This document shows positions 18,004 through 26,669 of a stretch of DNA of 54,705 nucleotides, piece after piece (position 1 is the first letter of the stretch; each line of letters opens with the position of its first letter). Made by a program: the position numbers and the translations under genes. Source of the DNA: Lachnospiraceae bacterium (GTDB lineage Bacteria > Bacillota > Clostridia > Lachnospirales > Lachnospiraceae); contig CAJTFL010000025.1 in assembly GCA_910575565.1 (NCBI GenBank), positions 1 through 54,705 of the forward strand, in the 5' to 3' direction. A model generated the notes under the pieces. The model had not been told where the DNA came from. It saw only the letters and a program-made list of their open reading frames with translations, and did not search any database.

Positions 18004-18303
18004 ATGGCAGTTAAGGAAAGTGCCCGGGAGCAGACCAGGGAGCGGATTAAGATCCCCAGGCAGTACCAAGTGCTGATTTATAATGATGATTTCACACCCA
18101 TGGATTTCGTGGTGGAGGTGCTGATCCGGATTTTCGGCAAGGATGCAGACAGCGCCGTTACCTTGATGATGAGCATCCACAAGGGAAATTACGCTGTGGC
18201 TGGGGTATATCCAAAGGATATTGCCCAGACTAAGGCCACGGAAGCCGAGCAGTGGGCCAGGGAAGAGGGGTATCCTCTTAAGGTTGAGGCAGTTTGCCAA
18301 TAA
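18004..18303 (+). CDS. clpS: ATP-dependent Clp protease adaptor ClpS
   Basis: ClpS binds the N-domain of ClpA and delivers N-degron substrates to the ClpAP protease. The 99 residues hold the family core: YQVLIYNDDFTPMDFVVEVL, which contains the N-degron pocket region, and the histidine in MMSIHKGN. AAAGGAGG precedes the start. clpA follows directly, as in many bacteria. Confidence 0.95.
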   Translation: MAVKESAREQTRERIKIPRQYQVLIYNDDFTPMDFVVEVLIRIFGKDADSAVTLMMSIHKGNYAVAGVYPKDIAQTKATEAEQWAREEGYPLKVEAVCQ

Positions 18304-18369
18304 AGGAGATATTTTTGGCAAACCGCTTTTTTAAACGGTGCAGGCGGAATGCGGATTTTTCAGATAAAG

Positions 18370-18436
18370 CAGACCTTTGCAAGACGGGGAAAATCCTTTG
18401 CAGGGCGGAGAATGTCCTTTGCAGGGCAGAGAATGG
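18370..18436 (+). repeat. 21-bp tandem repeat in front of clpA
   Basis: Three units of the type CCTTTGCAGGGCGGAGAATG occur in tandem between clpS and the clpA start. Because the unit is 21 bases they keep frame with clpA and would encode TFARRGK, SFAGRRM and SFAGQRM if translation began upstream. Two units end in GGAGA/CAGAGA-ATG, so each resembles a ribosome site plus start codon. Confidence 0.6.
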
Positions 18437-18447
18437 GGCAGAAAACG

Positions 18448-20760
18448 ATGGAATTTAGCAAGAATATGCAAAAGGCAATGGAACGGGCGGTGCGCCTGGC
18501 CCAAAAAGGGCAGCACAATTATTTTACGCCGGAACATATGATCTACGGACTGGCCTGTGATGAAGATTTTTCCCAGGAATATGAGCTCCTTGGCGGGGAT
18601 GTGGAGGAGCTGAAAAGCCAGATCCTTAAGTATCTGGAGGAGCAGGCGGAAAAGTCTGGCAATGAAGGGAATTTAAGGCTCACGAACGATGCGGAAAAAG
18701 TGCTGTGCATGGCGGAGAGCCAGGCCAGAACCAGCGGGCGGAAAACGGTGGATACCGTCCATGTGTTATCGGCAATTTTGCGGCTGGAGGACAGCTACGG
18801 CCTGTATTATTTGGCTGCGCAGGAAGTGGATTTGGTGGAACTGCTGGGCAATATGTCCCGCGTAAGCCTGACCCGGGAGCGCCCGGGGGATGAGCCTGGG
18901 ATGGAAGGCCATGGATATCCGGAAGGAAACGGGACGGGACACGAAAGCCTGGAGGATGGCGGGGCAGAAGACGGAGAAGGCTTTACCGGCGTGGAGGAAG
19001 AAGAAAGCAGCCGCCAGTCCCGGAAAAACCGCTGGAAGCAGTTCCTTGAGGATATGAACGAAACCTGCAAAAGGCAAAACCCATTGATTGGAAGGGAGGA
19101 GGAGCTGGAGAGGACGATCCAGATCCTTTGCCGGAAGGATAAAAATAATGTGCTCCATATCGGTGAGCCAGGGGTGGGAAAGACGGCCCTGGCCTACGGC
19201 CTGGCGCAGAAGATTAATCAAAACCAGGTTCCCTCCCCGCTTTTAGGGGCAAGGCTGTATGGCCTGGATCTGGGAAGCCTTTTGGCGGGGACGCAGTACC
19301 GGGGAGACTTTGAAAAGCGGTTCCAGATGATTATGTCAGGCCTTTCCGGGGAGGAAAAGCCCATCCTTTATCTGGATGAAATCCACAATATCGTAGGGGC
19401 AGGGGCGGTAAACGGCGGAAGCTTAGACGTGGCAAATCTGCTTAAGCCTTACCTGGCCGCGGGCCATATCCGGTTTATCGGGGCCACCACCTACGAGGAA
19501 TATAAGAAGCATTTTTCCGGGAGCAAAAGCCTGGCCCGCCGTTTCCAAAATGTGGATATTCCGGAGCCGAGCAAGGAGGAGGCCGTCCAGATTGTAAAGG
19601 GATTAAAGTCCGGCTACGAGAAATTCCACGGGGTAAAATATGGGAAAGGCGTGCTGGAATATGCCGTGGAGATAAGCAGCCGGTTTGTCAATGAGCGGTT
19701 TTTGCCGGATAAGGCCATCGATTTGATTGATGAGGCAGGAGCGTACCGGAGGCTCCATCCCCTTCCCCAGAAGAGCCAAACGGTGGGGAAAGGGCTGATG
19801 GAGGAAGTGCTGTCAAAGACCTGCAGGATCCCCATGCAGACCGTGGAAAAGGGGGATACGGAAAAGCTTGCCCTGCTGGATAACCAGTTAAAGGCGCTGA
19901 TTTTCGGCCAGGATGAAGCGGTGGCTCAGGTCTGCAATGCGGTGAAATTTTCCAAAGCCGGGTTAAATGATGAGAACAAGCCCATTGCCAGCTTCCTGTT
20001 CGTGGGGGCGACGGGAGTGGGGAAAACGGAGCTTGCCAAATCCCTGGCGGCTGAGCTTGGGATTTCCTTCATCCGCTTTGATATGAGCGAATATGCGGAA
20101 AAGCACACGGTGGCAAAGCTTATCGGCGCTCCCGCCGGATACGTAGGGTACGAGGAAGGAGGCCTTTTGACGGAGGAGATCCGCCGCCATCCCCATGCCG
20201 TCCTTCTGCTGGACGAGATTGAGAAGGCCCATCCCGATATTTTTAATGTGCTGCTTCAGGTGATGGATTACGCTACCTTGACCGATAACCAGGGCCGGAA
20301 GGCGGATTTCCGCAACATTATCCTGATTATGACCAGCAATGCGGGAGCCAGGCAGGTAGGGAAAAGCCGTATCGGCTTTGGCAGCGGGGCGGTAAATATG
20401 GATGCTTTGACGGAGGCGGTAAACCGTACATTCCAGCCGGAATTCCGGAACCGGTTAAGCCGGATTGTGCTGTTTAACAGCATGGATGATGAGATGGCCG
20501 GAAGGATTACCCACAAGAAGCTGAGGGAGCTGGCGGATAAGCTTTCGGCCCGGAAGGTGGAGCTTTCCGTGCTGCCGGAGGCGGAAGCGTATGTGAGAAA
20601 GGCTGGGATCACCCAGGAGTACGGAGCCAGGGAGATTGACCGGGTGATTGCCGGGGAGATTAAGCCTTTGCTGGCGGAGCTTCTGCTGTTTGGGAAGCTT
20701 AAGCGCGGCGGGAAGTGCGCCCTGGGGGTAAAGGAAGGGAAGCTGGCGGTTCAGGCTTAA
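18448..20760 (+). CDS. clpA: ATP-dependent Clp protease ATP-binding subunit ClpA
   Basis: ClpA unfolds proteins and feeds them to ClpP. The 770 residues contain an N-domain (FSKNMQKAMERAVRLAQKGQ, then TPEHMIYGL), a Gly/Glu-rich linker (about 145-190), the first ATPase with Walker A GEPGVGKT (from 239) and Walker B LYLDEIHN, and the second with GATGVGKT (from 520) and LLLDEIEKAHPD. The IGF tripeptide of the ClpP-binding loop is in KSRIGFGSG. The length fits ClpA rather than ClpC/ClpB because there is no middle coiled coil. The start at 18448 gives the standard N-domain; a longer in-frame start at 18349 would add a repeat-encoded leader. clpS lies directly upstream. Confidence 0.93.
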   Translation: MEFSKNMQKAMERAVRLAQKGQHNYFTPEHMIYGLACDEDFSQEYELLGGDVEELKSQILKYLEEQAEKSGNEGNLRLTNDAEKVLCMAESQARTSGRKTVDTVHVLSAILRLEDSYGLYYLAAQEVDLVELLGNMSRVSLTRERPGDEPGMEGHGYPEGNGTGHESLEDGGAEDGEGFTGVEEEESSRQSRKNRWKQFLEDMNETCKRQNPLIGREEELERTIQILCRKDKNNVLHIGEPGVGKTALAYGLAQKINQNQVPSPLLGARLYGLDLGSLLAGTQYRGDFEKRFQMIMSGLSGEEKPILYLDEIHNIVGAGAVNGGSLDVANLLKPYLAAGHIRFIGATTYEEYKKHFSGSKSLARRFQNVDIPEPSKEEAVQIVKGLKSGYEKFHGVKYGKGVLEYAVEISSRFVNERFLPDKAIDLIDEAGAYRRLHPLPQKSQTVGKGLMEEVLSKTCRIPMQTVEKGDTEKLALLDNQLKALIFGQDEAVAQVCNAVKFSKAGLNDENKPIASFLFVGATGVGKTELAKSLAAELGISFIRFDMSEYAEKHTVAKLIGAPAGYVGYEEGGLLTEEIRRHPHAVLLLDEIEKAHPDIFNVLLQVMDYATLTDNQGRKADFRNIILIMTSNAGARQVGKSRIGFGSGAVNMDALTEAVNRTFQPEFRNRLSRIVLFNSMDDEMAGRITHKKLRELADKLSARKVELSVLPEAEAYVRKAGITQEYGAREIDRVIAGEIKPLLAELLLFGKLKRGGKCALGVKEGKLAVQA

Positions 20761-20812
20761 AGGCAGAGTTAAAGACGGGATTTTGGCGCGCCGGCAGCGG
20801 CGTGCGGATGGC

Positions 20813-20872
20813 AATTTTTCGGTAAATTTTCGGCAAATTTATGGCGGATTTCCGGTAAATTTCCGGCAAAGC
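20813..20872 (+). repeat. imperfect tandem repeat between clpA and the exonuclease gene
   Basis: Two imperfect units of the pattern TTTCGGTAAATTTTCGGCAAA are seen (about 20817-20838 and 20850-20871). No gene or clear terminator is visible in this 166-base gap. Confidence 0.5.
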
Positions 20873-20926
20873 AGGCTGCGCGGACGGCAGAAATGAGTTT
20901 AAAAGATGTACTGAACGGAGGATAAC

Positions 20927-21607
20927 ATGAGCAGTTCCAAAAGAGGAAACAGGCTTTCCGGCTATGTGCCGGATTACGTGGTATTTGACCTGGAAACGAC
21001 AGGGTTAAGCCCAAATACGGATGAGATTATTGAGATTTCCGCGGTGAAGGCAGAGGGCGGGAAGGTGAAGGAAACCTTCTCCACGCTGGTGAATCCGGGA
21101 CGCCCTATCCCCAGGGAAGCCTCCATGGTTAACGGGATTACGGATGATATGGTGGCAGGTGCGCCGAAGCTTCCGGAGGCAATCAAGGAGTTTTCTGAAT
21201 TTATCGGGAAACAGGTTTTGGTGGGGCATAATATCCGCAGTTTTGATTTGAAATTTTTGTCCAAGGCATTCCTAAAGCTATATGGGAAGGACTTGGAAAA
21301 TGATTATATTGACACGTTATTTATGGCCCGAAGCTGCTTAAAGGAGCTGTCCCATCACCGACTTACCGATCTGGCGTCGTATTTCCATATCAGCACAGAG
21401 GGCGCCCACCGGGCTTTAAGCGACTGCATAATGAACCAGAAATGTTTTGAGGAGATGGCAAAACGCCTTCCAAAGTCCCCGCCGGAGGGGGAGGGAATGC
21501 GCTGCCCGAAATGCGGCGGGGAGCTGGTGGAAAGGAAGGGGAGGTTTGGGGCATTTTACGGATGCCGCAATTTCCCAGCCTGCCGGTTTACGCAAAATAT
21601 CCGGTGA
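20927..21607 (+). CDS. DnaQ-like 3'-5' exonuclease with C-terminal zinc ribbon
   Basis: The 226-residue protein has a DEDD exonuclease domain: motif I VVFDLETTGLSPNTDEIIEI, motif II VGHNIRSFDLKFL and motif III HRALSDC. This is the type found in DNA polymerase III epsilon/PolC and in stand-alone exonucleases. The last 40 residues form a four-cysteine zinc ribbon (CPKC ... CRNFPAC) of the topoisomerase I C-terminal type, likely a DNA-binding tail. It probably trims single-stranded DNA or RNA ends in repair. The start follows CGGAGG at a good distance. Confidence 0.88.
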   Translation: MSSSKRGNRLSGYVPDYVVFDLETTGLSPNTDEIIEISAVKAEGGKVKETFSTLVNPGRPIPREASMVNGITDDMVAGAPKLPEAIKEFSEFIGKQVLVGHNIRSFDLKFLSKAFLKLYGKDLENDYIDTLFMARSCLKELSHHRLTDLASYFHISTEGAHRALSDCIMNQKCFEEMAKRLPKSPPEGEGMRCPKCGGELVERKGRFGAFYGCRNFPACRFTQNIR

Positions 21608-21622
21608 AAAGGAGGAATGAAA

Positions 21623-21882
21623 ATGCCAGAAATAGCATTGTTTTTTGGAATAAGAGTGACTATGTACTATGATGACCATAATCCCCCTCATTTTCATGCA
21701 GAATATAATGGAAATAAAGCTTTAGTGGAAATTAATGAAGCATGGTTATAAAAGGAGCATTGCCATCAAAACAGTTAAAATTGATATTGGCTTGGTGCGT
21801 ATTGCATCAAGATGAATTAATGCAGAATTGGGAATTGGCTAAGGATGGGAAATTGCTTAATAAAATTGCACCACTAATGTAA
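21623..21882 (+). pseudogene. DUF4160 protein gene with a frameshift
   Basis: The frame starting at 21623 (ribosome site AAGGAGGAATG) reads PEIALFFGIRVTMYYDDHNP, then PHFHAEYNGNKALVEINEAW and stops. One base later, the shifted frame continues as KGALPSKQLKLILAWCVLHQ and ends at 21882 with LLNKIAPLM. Together these make a full DUF4160 protein of about 85 residues. Loss of a single G after the TGG at about 21745 explains the break. DUF4160 is normally paired with DUF2442, which follows after 11 bases. Either the gene is dead or the break is a sequencing error. Confidence 0.8.
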
Positions 21883-21893
21883 GGAGGATAAGG

Positions 21894-22169
21894 ATGTTTC
21901 CTAAAATTGTCCAGGTTGTCCCAACAAAAGAATATACTGTATATGTATATTTTGAGGATGGGAAAATCGTGTGTTATGATGTAAAGCCATTGTTAGGAAA
22001 GGAAGTGTTTGCTGCTTTAAAAGAGATTGATTTTTTTATGGATGCTTGTACCATAATGAATGACACATTGGCATGGGATATATCAGGGGACAGGGATAAT
22101 TCAACGTGTATTGATATTGATCCGGATTCATTATATCAATTAGAAATGGTGAAAGAGGGAATAGCATAA
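21894..22169 (+). CDS. DUF2442 domain protein
   Basis: A 91-residue acidic protein with DUF2442 marks: VVPTKEYTVYVYFEDGKIVC near the N-terminus and DNSTCIDIDPDSLY near the C-terminus. DUF4160 and DUF2442 genes are very often adjacent and behave like a two-gene module, perhaps toxin-antitoxin-like, but no activity is established. AAGGAGGATAAGG provides the ribosome site. Its partner just upstream is frameshifted, so this copy may now stand alone. Confidence 0.85.
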   Translation: MFPKIVQVVPTKEYTVYVYFEDGKIVCYDVKPLLGKEVFAALKEIDFFMDACTIMNDTLAWDISGDRDNSTCIDIDPDSLYQLEMVKEGIA

Positions 22170-22704
22170 TTATTTAGCTTGCGAACGCTGCATTTTTGCG
22201 TTGCATTATGGAAAAAAGAATAGTATAATAATGCGCAGCTGTATGGCCTGCTCCTGCTGCCTGACAAAAAATCATTTGCGGGTGATTTTTTGCTGAAGAT
22301 GGGGAGCGCTTCTTGCGGAATATGGTTAAAAACAGCTGCGATAATCTTATGATTTGGGAAAGGAGCCGCTGGTATGCGTTGGACTAAGGTCAATGTTTAC
22401 AAAGCTGACGGTAACATTTGATTCATCCAGGCTACCAGTGCGCCCTTTTTCAGGAAAATTCAAGGAAATTCATTGTAGTGGACTGCCTATTGCTTAAAGC
22501 TGATGGGATTGCGGTTCTATGATTTCAATGGTTGCTTCTCAAGCCGTATCGGCATATTTCCTGTAAATGAGCGTTTTAAGAAAATTTTTTCACCAGCTCA
22601 AATCCTATGGATATCCCATGGATGAGCGGGTTTTGGTGTGCTGCCGTTTTGATGGAAAATGTGCACATAGCCGAAGACGGAAACTGGATTAGGAGGAAGG
22701 AACC
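22170..22704. other. gene-free stretch before the MFS gene
   Basis: No protein or RNA family could be recognised. The clearest structure is a perfect hairpin, CAAAAAATCA - 8 bases - TGATTTTTTG, at about 22264-22291, which could end transcription of the DUF2442 gene in either direction. The remainder has only short frames without ribosome sites and could be decayed coding DNA. Confidence 0.4.
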
Positions 22705-24027
22705 GTGAATATAGAAATGCAAATTAAGAAATTATATGCCTTTGATGCTGCCCTGTGCCTTCGCATAACGGATGCAGTATGGGTGCTGTTTTTGCTGAAC
22801 AGGGGATTTTCCCTGGCTCAGGTGGGCATGGCGGAAGGGATTTACCATGTGATCAGTATGTTTTGTGAAGTGCCCAGCGGTATGGCGGCGGATCTGTTTG
22901 GCAGGAAGCGGACGCTGGTGTTTTCCGGGCTTTTAGGGATGGTATCTTCCCTGTTCATGTGCCTGGATGCCGGGTTTTTGGGGGTATGTGCCGGGATGGC
23001 ATTTTCCGCCTTGAGCCTTAACCTGATGTCCGGGACGGAAGAGGCTATTCTTTATGACAGCCTTCTTTCTGCGGGAGAAGAGGAACGGTTTGGGAAAACC
23101 CTGGCCAGGCTTAGCATGATCGGGAGGGTGGGGTCGGCATTAGGCTGCCTTGCAAGCCCTATGGCTGTGGCCTTGGGCTATAAAGGAACATATTTATTCA
23201 GCACTTGTTTATATTTCATTTCTGCCGTGACGGCGGCAGGCGTTGCCGAGCCAATCGTGACAGAGCGGCAGAGGAAGCGCCAGGAGCATCCCTTGCAGGG
23301 AATTGGGAAGCGTTTCCGCCAGCATATCGGGGAAAGCGCACAGTTTATCCGCAGCCATCCCAAGGTTATCTGCAAGCTGTTTGCAAACGGAGCCATAGGC
23401 TGCCCGGTTTATTTAACCGTGATGTTTCTCCAGGAGCATTTAACAGCCTTGGGCTGGCCTGCAGCTTGGATTGGGGTTCCGCTGCTGGTTATGCGGCTGT
23501 TCGGAACCGTGGGGGTTTGGCTGGGGAGCCGTGAAGGAAAAAGCAGGAATAAGGGAAAAAAAGGAAACAGGATACAGGCCAAAGGGGCGGCAGGCTGCAA
23601 AAACGAAGGGCGGCAGCAAGGGAAAATGGGGTTAGCCAAATGCCTTACCGTATGCGGCCTGGTTAGCGGCGTGGGAGCCTTAATGGCCGGAAGCCCTTGG
23701 ATTACGGTCATTGTCCCTGGGGCAATGCTTTTGCAGGCCAGCGAGGGATTTGCCCAAATCCGGGTAGATGAAAACGTGAACCGGGATTTTGAAAGCGACC
23801 AGCGGGCGACTATGGTCAGCATCGACAGTATGCTTTATTCCGTGCTGATGATTGCGGTCAGCCCGGCGGTGGGGAAGCTTGGGGATTGGTATGGAACCTG
23901 GGCTGGGTTTACCTTGCTGGGGACAGCATTGGCGGCAGGCTCATTGGGCATGGGCGCACTGTATTCTTTATATCAGCGCAAATCCTTGGGAAATGAAGTT
24001 AAAGGAAATTGTGAAAAAAATATTTAG
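22705..24027 (+). CDS. MFS transporter (drug-exporter type)
   Basis: The 440-residue protein has about twelve membrane segments in two halves, with the loop 2-3 motif MAADLFGRKRTLVF typical of the major facilitator superfamily and a basic, low-complexity cytoplasmic linker in the middle (KGKKGNRIQAKGAAGCKNEG). The second half ends with VGKLGDWYGTWAGF. It probably exports a small molecule using the proton gradient; the substrate is unknown. The start codon is GTG at 22705, supported by AGGAGGAAGG upstream. The gene is followed by tandem hairpins. Confidence 0.82.
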   Translation: MNIEMQIKKLYAFDAALCLRITDAVWVLFLLNRGFSLAQVGMAEGIYHVISMFCEVPSGMAADLFGRKRTLVFSGLLGMVSSLFMCLDAGFLGVCAGMAFSALSLNLMSGTEEAILYDSLLSAGEEERFGKTLARLSMIGRVGSALGCLASPMAVALGYKGTYLFSTCLYFISAVTAAGVAEPIVTERQRKRQEHPLQGIGKRFRQHIGESAQFIRSHPKVICKLFANGAIGCPVYLTVMFLQEHLTALGWPAAWIGVPLLVMRLFGTVGVWLGSREGKSRNKGKKGNRIQAKGAAGCKNEGRQQGKMGLAKCLTVCGLVSGVGALMAGSPWITVIVPGAMLLQASEGFAQIRVDENVNRDFESDQRATMVSIDSMLYSVLMIAVSPAVGKLGDWYGTWAGFTLLGTALAAGSLGMGALYSLYQRKSLGNEVKGNCEKNI

Positions 24028-24089
24028 TATTTTCAAAAAAGATACAAGTAAATGGCTTGTCTGCTGAAAGCGGGGCATGATAAAATGTA

Positions 24090-24255
24090 GCTTACAAGAA
24101 GTTCGCTTGCTTGCAAGGGCGAACTTCGTAAGCTAACGAACGGCTTTGCCGTGAGTTATCATGTGCTTAGAAGAAGTTCGCTTGCCTGCAAGGGCGAACT
24201 TCGTAAGCTAACGAACGGCTTTGCCGTGAGTTATCATGTAGCTTATCAGGAGTTT
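24090..24255 (+). repeat. 75-bp tandem hairpin repeat, two copies plus a partial third
   Basis: Copies lie at 24090-24164 and 24165-24239 with 2-3 differences; a third begins with GCTTATCAGGAGTTTGCTTG and then diverges. Each unit folds twice: GAAGTTCGC pairs with GCGAACTTC (extended by GCTTAC/GTAAGC in copy 1), and ACGGC pairs with GCCGT across TTT. The tract lies downstream of the MFS gene. Confidence 0.85.
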
Positions 24256-24374
24256 GCTTGGATTATCTGGGCAAACTGGCAAGAGCAGGATTGGTAAGGG
24301 CAAGCTTACGGGCGGATTTGCTGGAGCAGATCTTAGTGCAAGCTCGGTAAGCTGGAAAACAGCCTGCTGCAGAT

Positions 24375-24486
24375 AATGCGCAAACAGTAATGCGCAAACA
24401 GTAATACGTAAATAGTAATGCGCAAACAGTAATGCGCAAACAGTAATGCGTAAACAGTAATGCGCAAACAGTAATACGTAACCAGA
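24375..24486 (+). repeat. 14-bp minisatellite, eight units, before the GltD-like gene
   Basis: Eight head-to-tail units of AATGCGCAAACAGT start at 24375, 24389, 24403, 24417, 24431, 24445, 24459 and 24473. Units 3, 6 and 8 carry changes (for example AATACGTAAATAGT). The tract ends about 12 bases before the GGAGG ribosome site of the next gene. A 14-base unit is not a multiple of three, which argues against coding. Confidence 0.95.
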
Positions 24487-24511
24487 TCAAAGGAATAAAA
24501 GGAGGTTTTTT

Positions 24512-25747
24512 ATGGCATTGCATATTATGGATGAAGCAAATCGGTGTTTACAGTGCAAGGTTCCCCAGTGCCAGAAGGGATGTCCCATTAATACCAATAT
24601 CCCGGAGGCGATCCGCCTGTTAAAGGAAAATAAGCTGGATGAGGCAGGGAGGATGCTGTTTGAAAACAATCCCCTGACCACGGTGTGCAGCCTGGTCTGC
24701 AACCACGAAAAACAGTGTGAAGGCCATTGCGTGCTGGGAAGGAAAGGGGCGCCCGTCCATTTTTCCACGATTGAGAATTACATTTCCTCTACTTATGCCA
24801 ACAAGATGACGAAAGGCCCGGCTCCCTCCAACGGGATGCGGGTAGCCATTATCGGCTCTGGCCCTGCGGGGATCACCATTGCCATTATTTTGGCAAGGTA
24901 TGGGTATCAGGTGACGATTTTTGAGGGCAAGGATAAGATCGGCGGCGTGCTCCGCTATGGTATCCCGGAATTCCGCCTTCCAAAGAGCATCCTGGATGAT
25001 ATCCAGTACCGCCACTTAGAGATGAAAGGGATTAAGATCCGCCCCAACACAAGCATTGGCGGCGGGGCTATCGGCATCGACGATCTGTTCCGGGACGGCT
25101 ATAAGGCGATCTTTATCGGCACAGGGGTGTGGAACCCTAATGCCCTCCACATTAAGGGCGAAACTTTCGGCAATGTCCATTTCGGGATCAATTACTTAAA
25201 CAATCCGGACAGCTATAAGCTGGGGGAAAAGGTGATTGTCATCGGCGCAGGCAACGCCGCCATGGACGTGGCCAGGACGGCTATCCGCAAAGGGGTAAGG
25301 GATCTTACCTGCTTCTCCTTAAGCAAAAAGGTGGCGGCCAGCGAGTATGAGTTCAGCTATGCCAAGCTGGAGGGCGTAAAGTTTGAATACAATAAAATGC
25401 CGGTGGAGATAAAGGATGAAGGCGTGATTTTCCGGGATTTGACGGAGGATGAGGAAGGAAACTTCACGGAGGTGGAAGGATCGGATCGGCTTTACCCCTC
25501 AGACAGCGTGATTATTTCCATCAGCCAGGGGCCAAGGAACCGGATCGTCAGCACCACGGAAGGCTTAAAGGCCAATGCCAGGGGGCTCTTGGTGGCGGAC
25601 GAAAACGGCCGTACCTCAAGGCCGGGCATCTTTGCTTCCGGTGACGTGGTAAACGGAGCGCGGACGGTGGTGGAGGCCGTGGCCCGGAGCAAGGTGGTTG
25701 CGGAATCCATGCATCAGTATATGCAGAGCCTGCCGAAGGAGGAGTGA
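24512..25747 (+). CDS. GltD-like NAD(P)H-dependent flavoprotein (glutamate synthase small-subunit family)
   Basis: The 411-residue enzyme starts with an iron-sulfur domain with two cysteine sets, CLQCKVPQCQKGCP and CSLVCNHEKQCEGHCVLG, as in glutamate synthase beta subunits and NfnB. An FAD site (AIIGSGPAGITIA) and an NAD(P) site (IVIGAGNAAMDVARTA) follow, then a C-terminal FAD contact (GIFASGDVVNGARTVVEAVA). Such proteins pass electrons from NAD(P)H to a partner. No glutamate synthase large subunit or NfnA is next to it, so the partner is unknown. AAAGGAGG precedes the start. The minisatellite directly upstream may influence expression. Confidence 0.88.
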   Translation: MALHIMDEANRCLQCKVPQCQKGCPINTNIPEAIRLLKENKLDEAGRMLFENNPLTTVCSLVCNHEKQCEGHCVLGRKGAPVHFSTIENYISSTYANKMTKGPAPSNGMRVAIIGSGPAGITIAIILARYGYQVTIFEGKDKIGGVLRYGIPEFRLPKSILDDIQYRHLEMKGIKIRPNTSIGGGAIGIDDLFRDGYKAIFIGTGVWNPNALHIKGETFGNVHFGINYLNNPDSYKLGEKVIVIGAGNAAMDVARTAIRKGVRDLTCFSLSKKVAASEYEFSYAKLEGVKFEYNKMPVEIKDEGVIFRDLTEDEEGNFTEVEGSDRLYPSDSVIISISQGPRNRIVSTTEGLKANARGLLVADENGRTSRPGIFASGDVVNGARTVVEAVARSKVVAESMHQYMQSLPKEE

Positions 25748-25829
25748 TTGGCGGCTGAACGATAGCGGGTGCTGAATTCACCGGAATTTCCGCAATGCAG
25801 TACACTAGGGAAAGGCTGGCGGCTGTTTA

Positions 25830-26438
25830 ATGGCGAAAAGGAGAATGACGGATTACGGCAAAGGGAGGATTGGACGGCTGCTGATGAATCGCAAGGATAA
25901 GAGAAGGAAAACGGAAAGCCCTTCCGCAAAAACTGCCTGGTACGGCCTGCTAATCGCCCTGGCGATGATTTTTGGCTACGTGGAAACCTTAGTGCCTATC
26001 CATCTGGGAATACCGGGCGTAAAGCTGGGCCTGGCGAATTTAGTGACGGTAGTGAGCCTTTACACCGTAGGCTGGCCGGGAACGCTCCTGGTTAACGGGG
26101 TGAGGATTCTCCTTACCGGCATCTTATTTGGCAATACCTTCAGCATTGCCTACAGCCTGGCTGGGGCTGCCCTTAGTATGCTTATGATGGCCATCTGCAT
26201 AAGGGGCGGCTGGTTTACCATGGTGGGCGTCAGCGTAATCGGGGGAGTGGCGCATAATGTGGGTCAGCTTGGCATTGCGGCATACGTTGTCCATACCATG
26301 GGGGTATTTTCCTACCTTCCCGTGCTTTTGGCGGCGGGAACCGCGGCCGGGGCGCTGATCGGCCTTTTGGGCGGGATGGTGATCCGGCGGATTAAAAGGG
26401 TTATTCCTCATATGGGCCAAATCTCTCGCAAATTGTGA
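25830..26438 (+). CDS. Gx transporter family membrane protein
   Basis: The 202-residue protein has a basic N-terminus and about five membrane segments with the family pattern VPIHLGIPGVKLGLANLVTV, then LLVNGVRILLTGILFGN and VIGGVAHNVGQLGIA. The family (once called heptaprenyl diphosphate synthase component I) is ECF-transporter-like and is common in Clostridia; the cargo is unknown. The start is uncertain: 25830 has only a weak ribosome site, and 25845 and 25884 are alternatives. The usual neighbour with a NusG-like domain is absent. Confidence 0.8.
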   Translation: MAKRRMTDYGKGRIGRLLMNRKDKRRKTESPSAKTAWYGLLIALAMIFGYVETLVPIHLGIPGVKLGLANLVTVVSLYTVGWPGTLLVNGVRILLTGILFGNTFSIAYSLAGAALSMLMMAICIRGGWFTMVGVSVIGGVAHNVGQLGIAAYVVHTMGVFSYLPVLLAAGTAAGALIGLLGGMVIRRIKRVIPHMGQISRKL

Positions 26439-26669
26439 CGAACATCTGACGGAAAGTATTTTTCAAACATCCCAGCTTTTGTCCGCCGCGGACGCTAAGA
26501 AGATGCCCCGTCTGAACTGCTATTTTCAAACACGCTCCAGCTCGGATAAAAAGCAACAAAATCATAGGTTTCAAAAACATTTTTGCCTGTTCTTTTCCGC
26601 CTGCCGGAGGTATAATGAAAAAGACAAGGAATTGAACGTTAATTATAAACGGTATAGGAGGAAAAAGCC

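Noticed and set aside
24090..24486. Possible CRISPR array
   Set aside because: The 75-bp and 14-bp repeats are head-to-tail without unique spacers, and no cas genes are in the window.
24263..24523. Minus-strand frame with repeated CLRITVCALLF-like peptides
   Set aside because: It is only the translation of the 14-bp minisatellite; the unit is not a multiple of three and no start signals exist.
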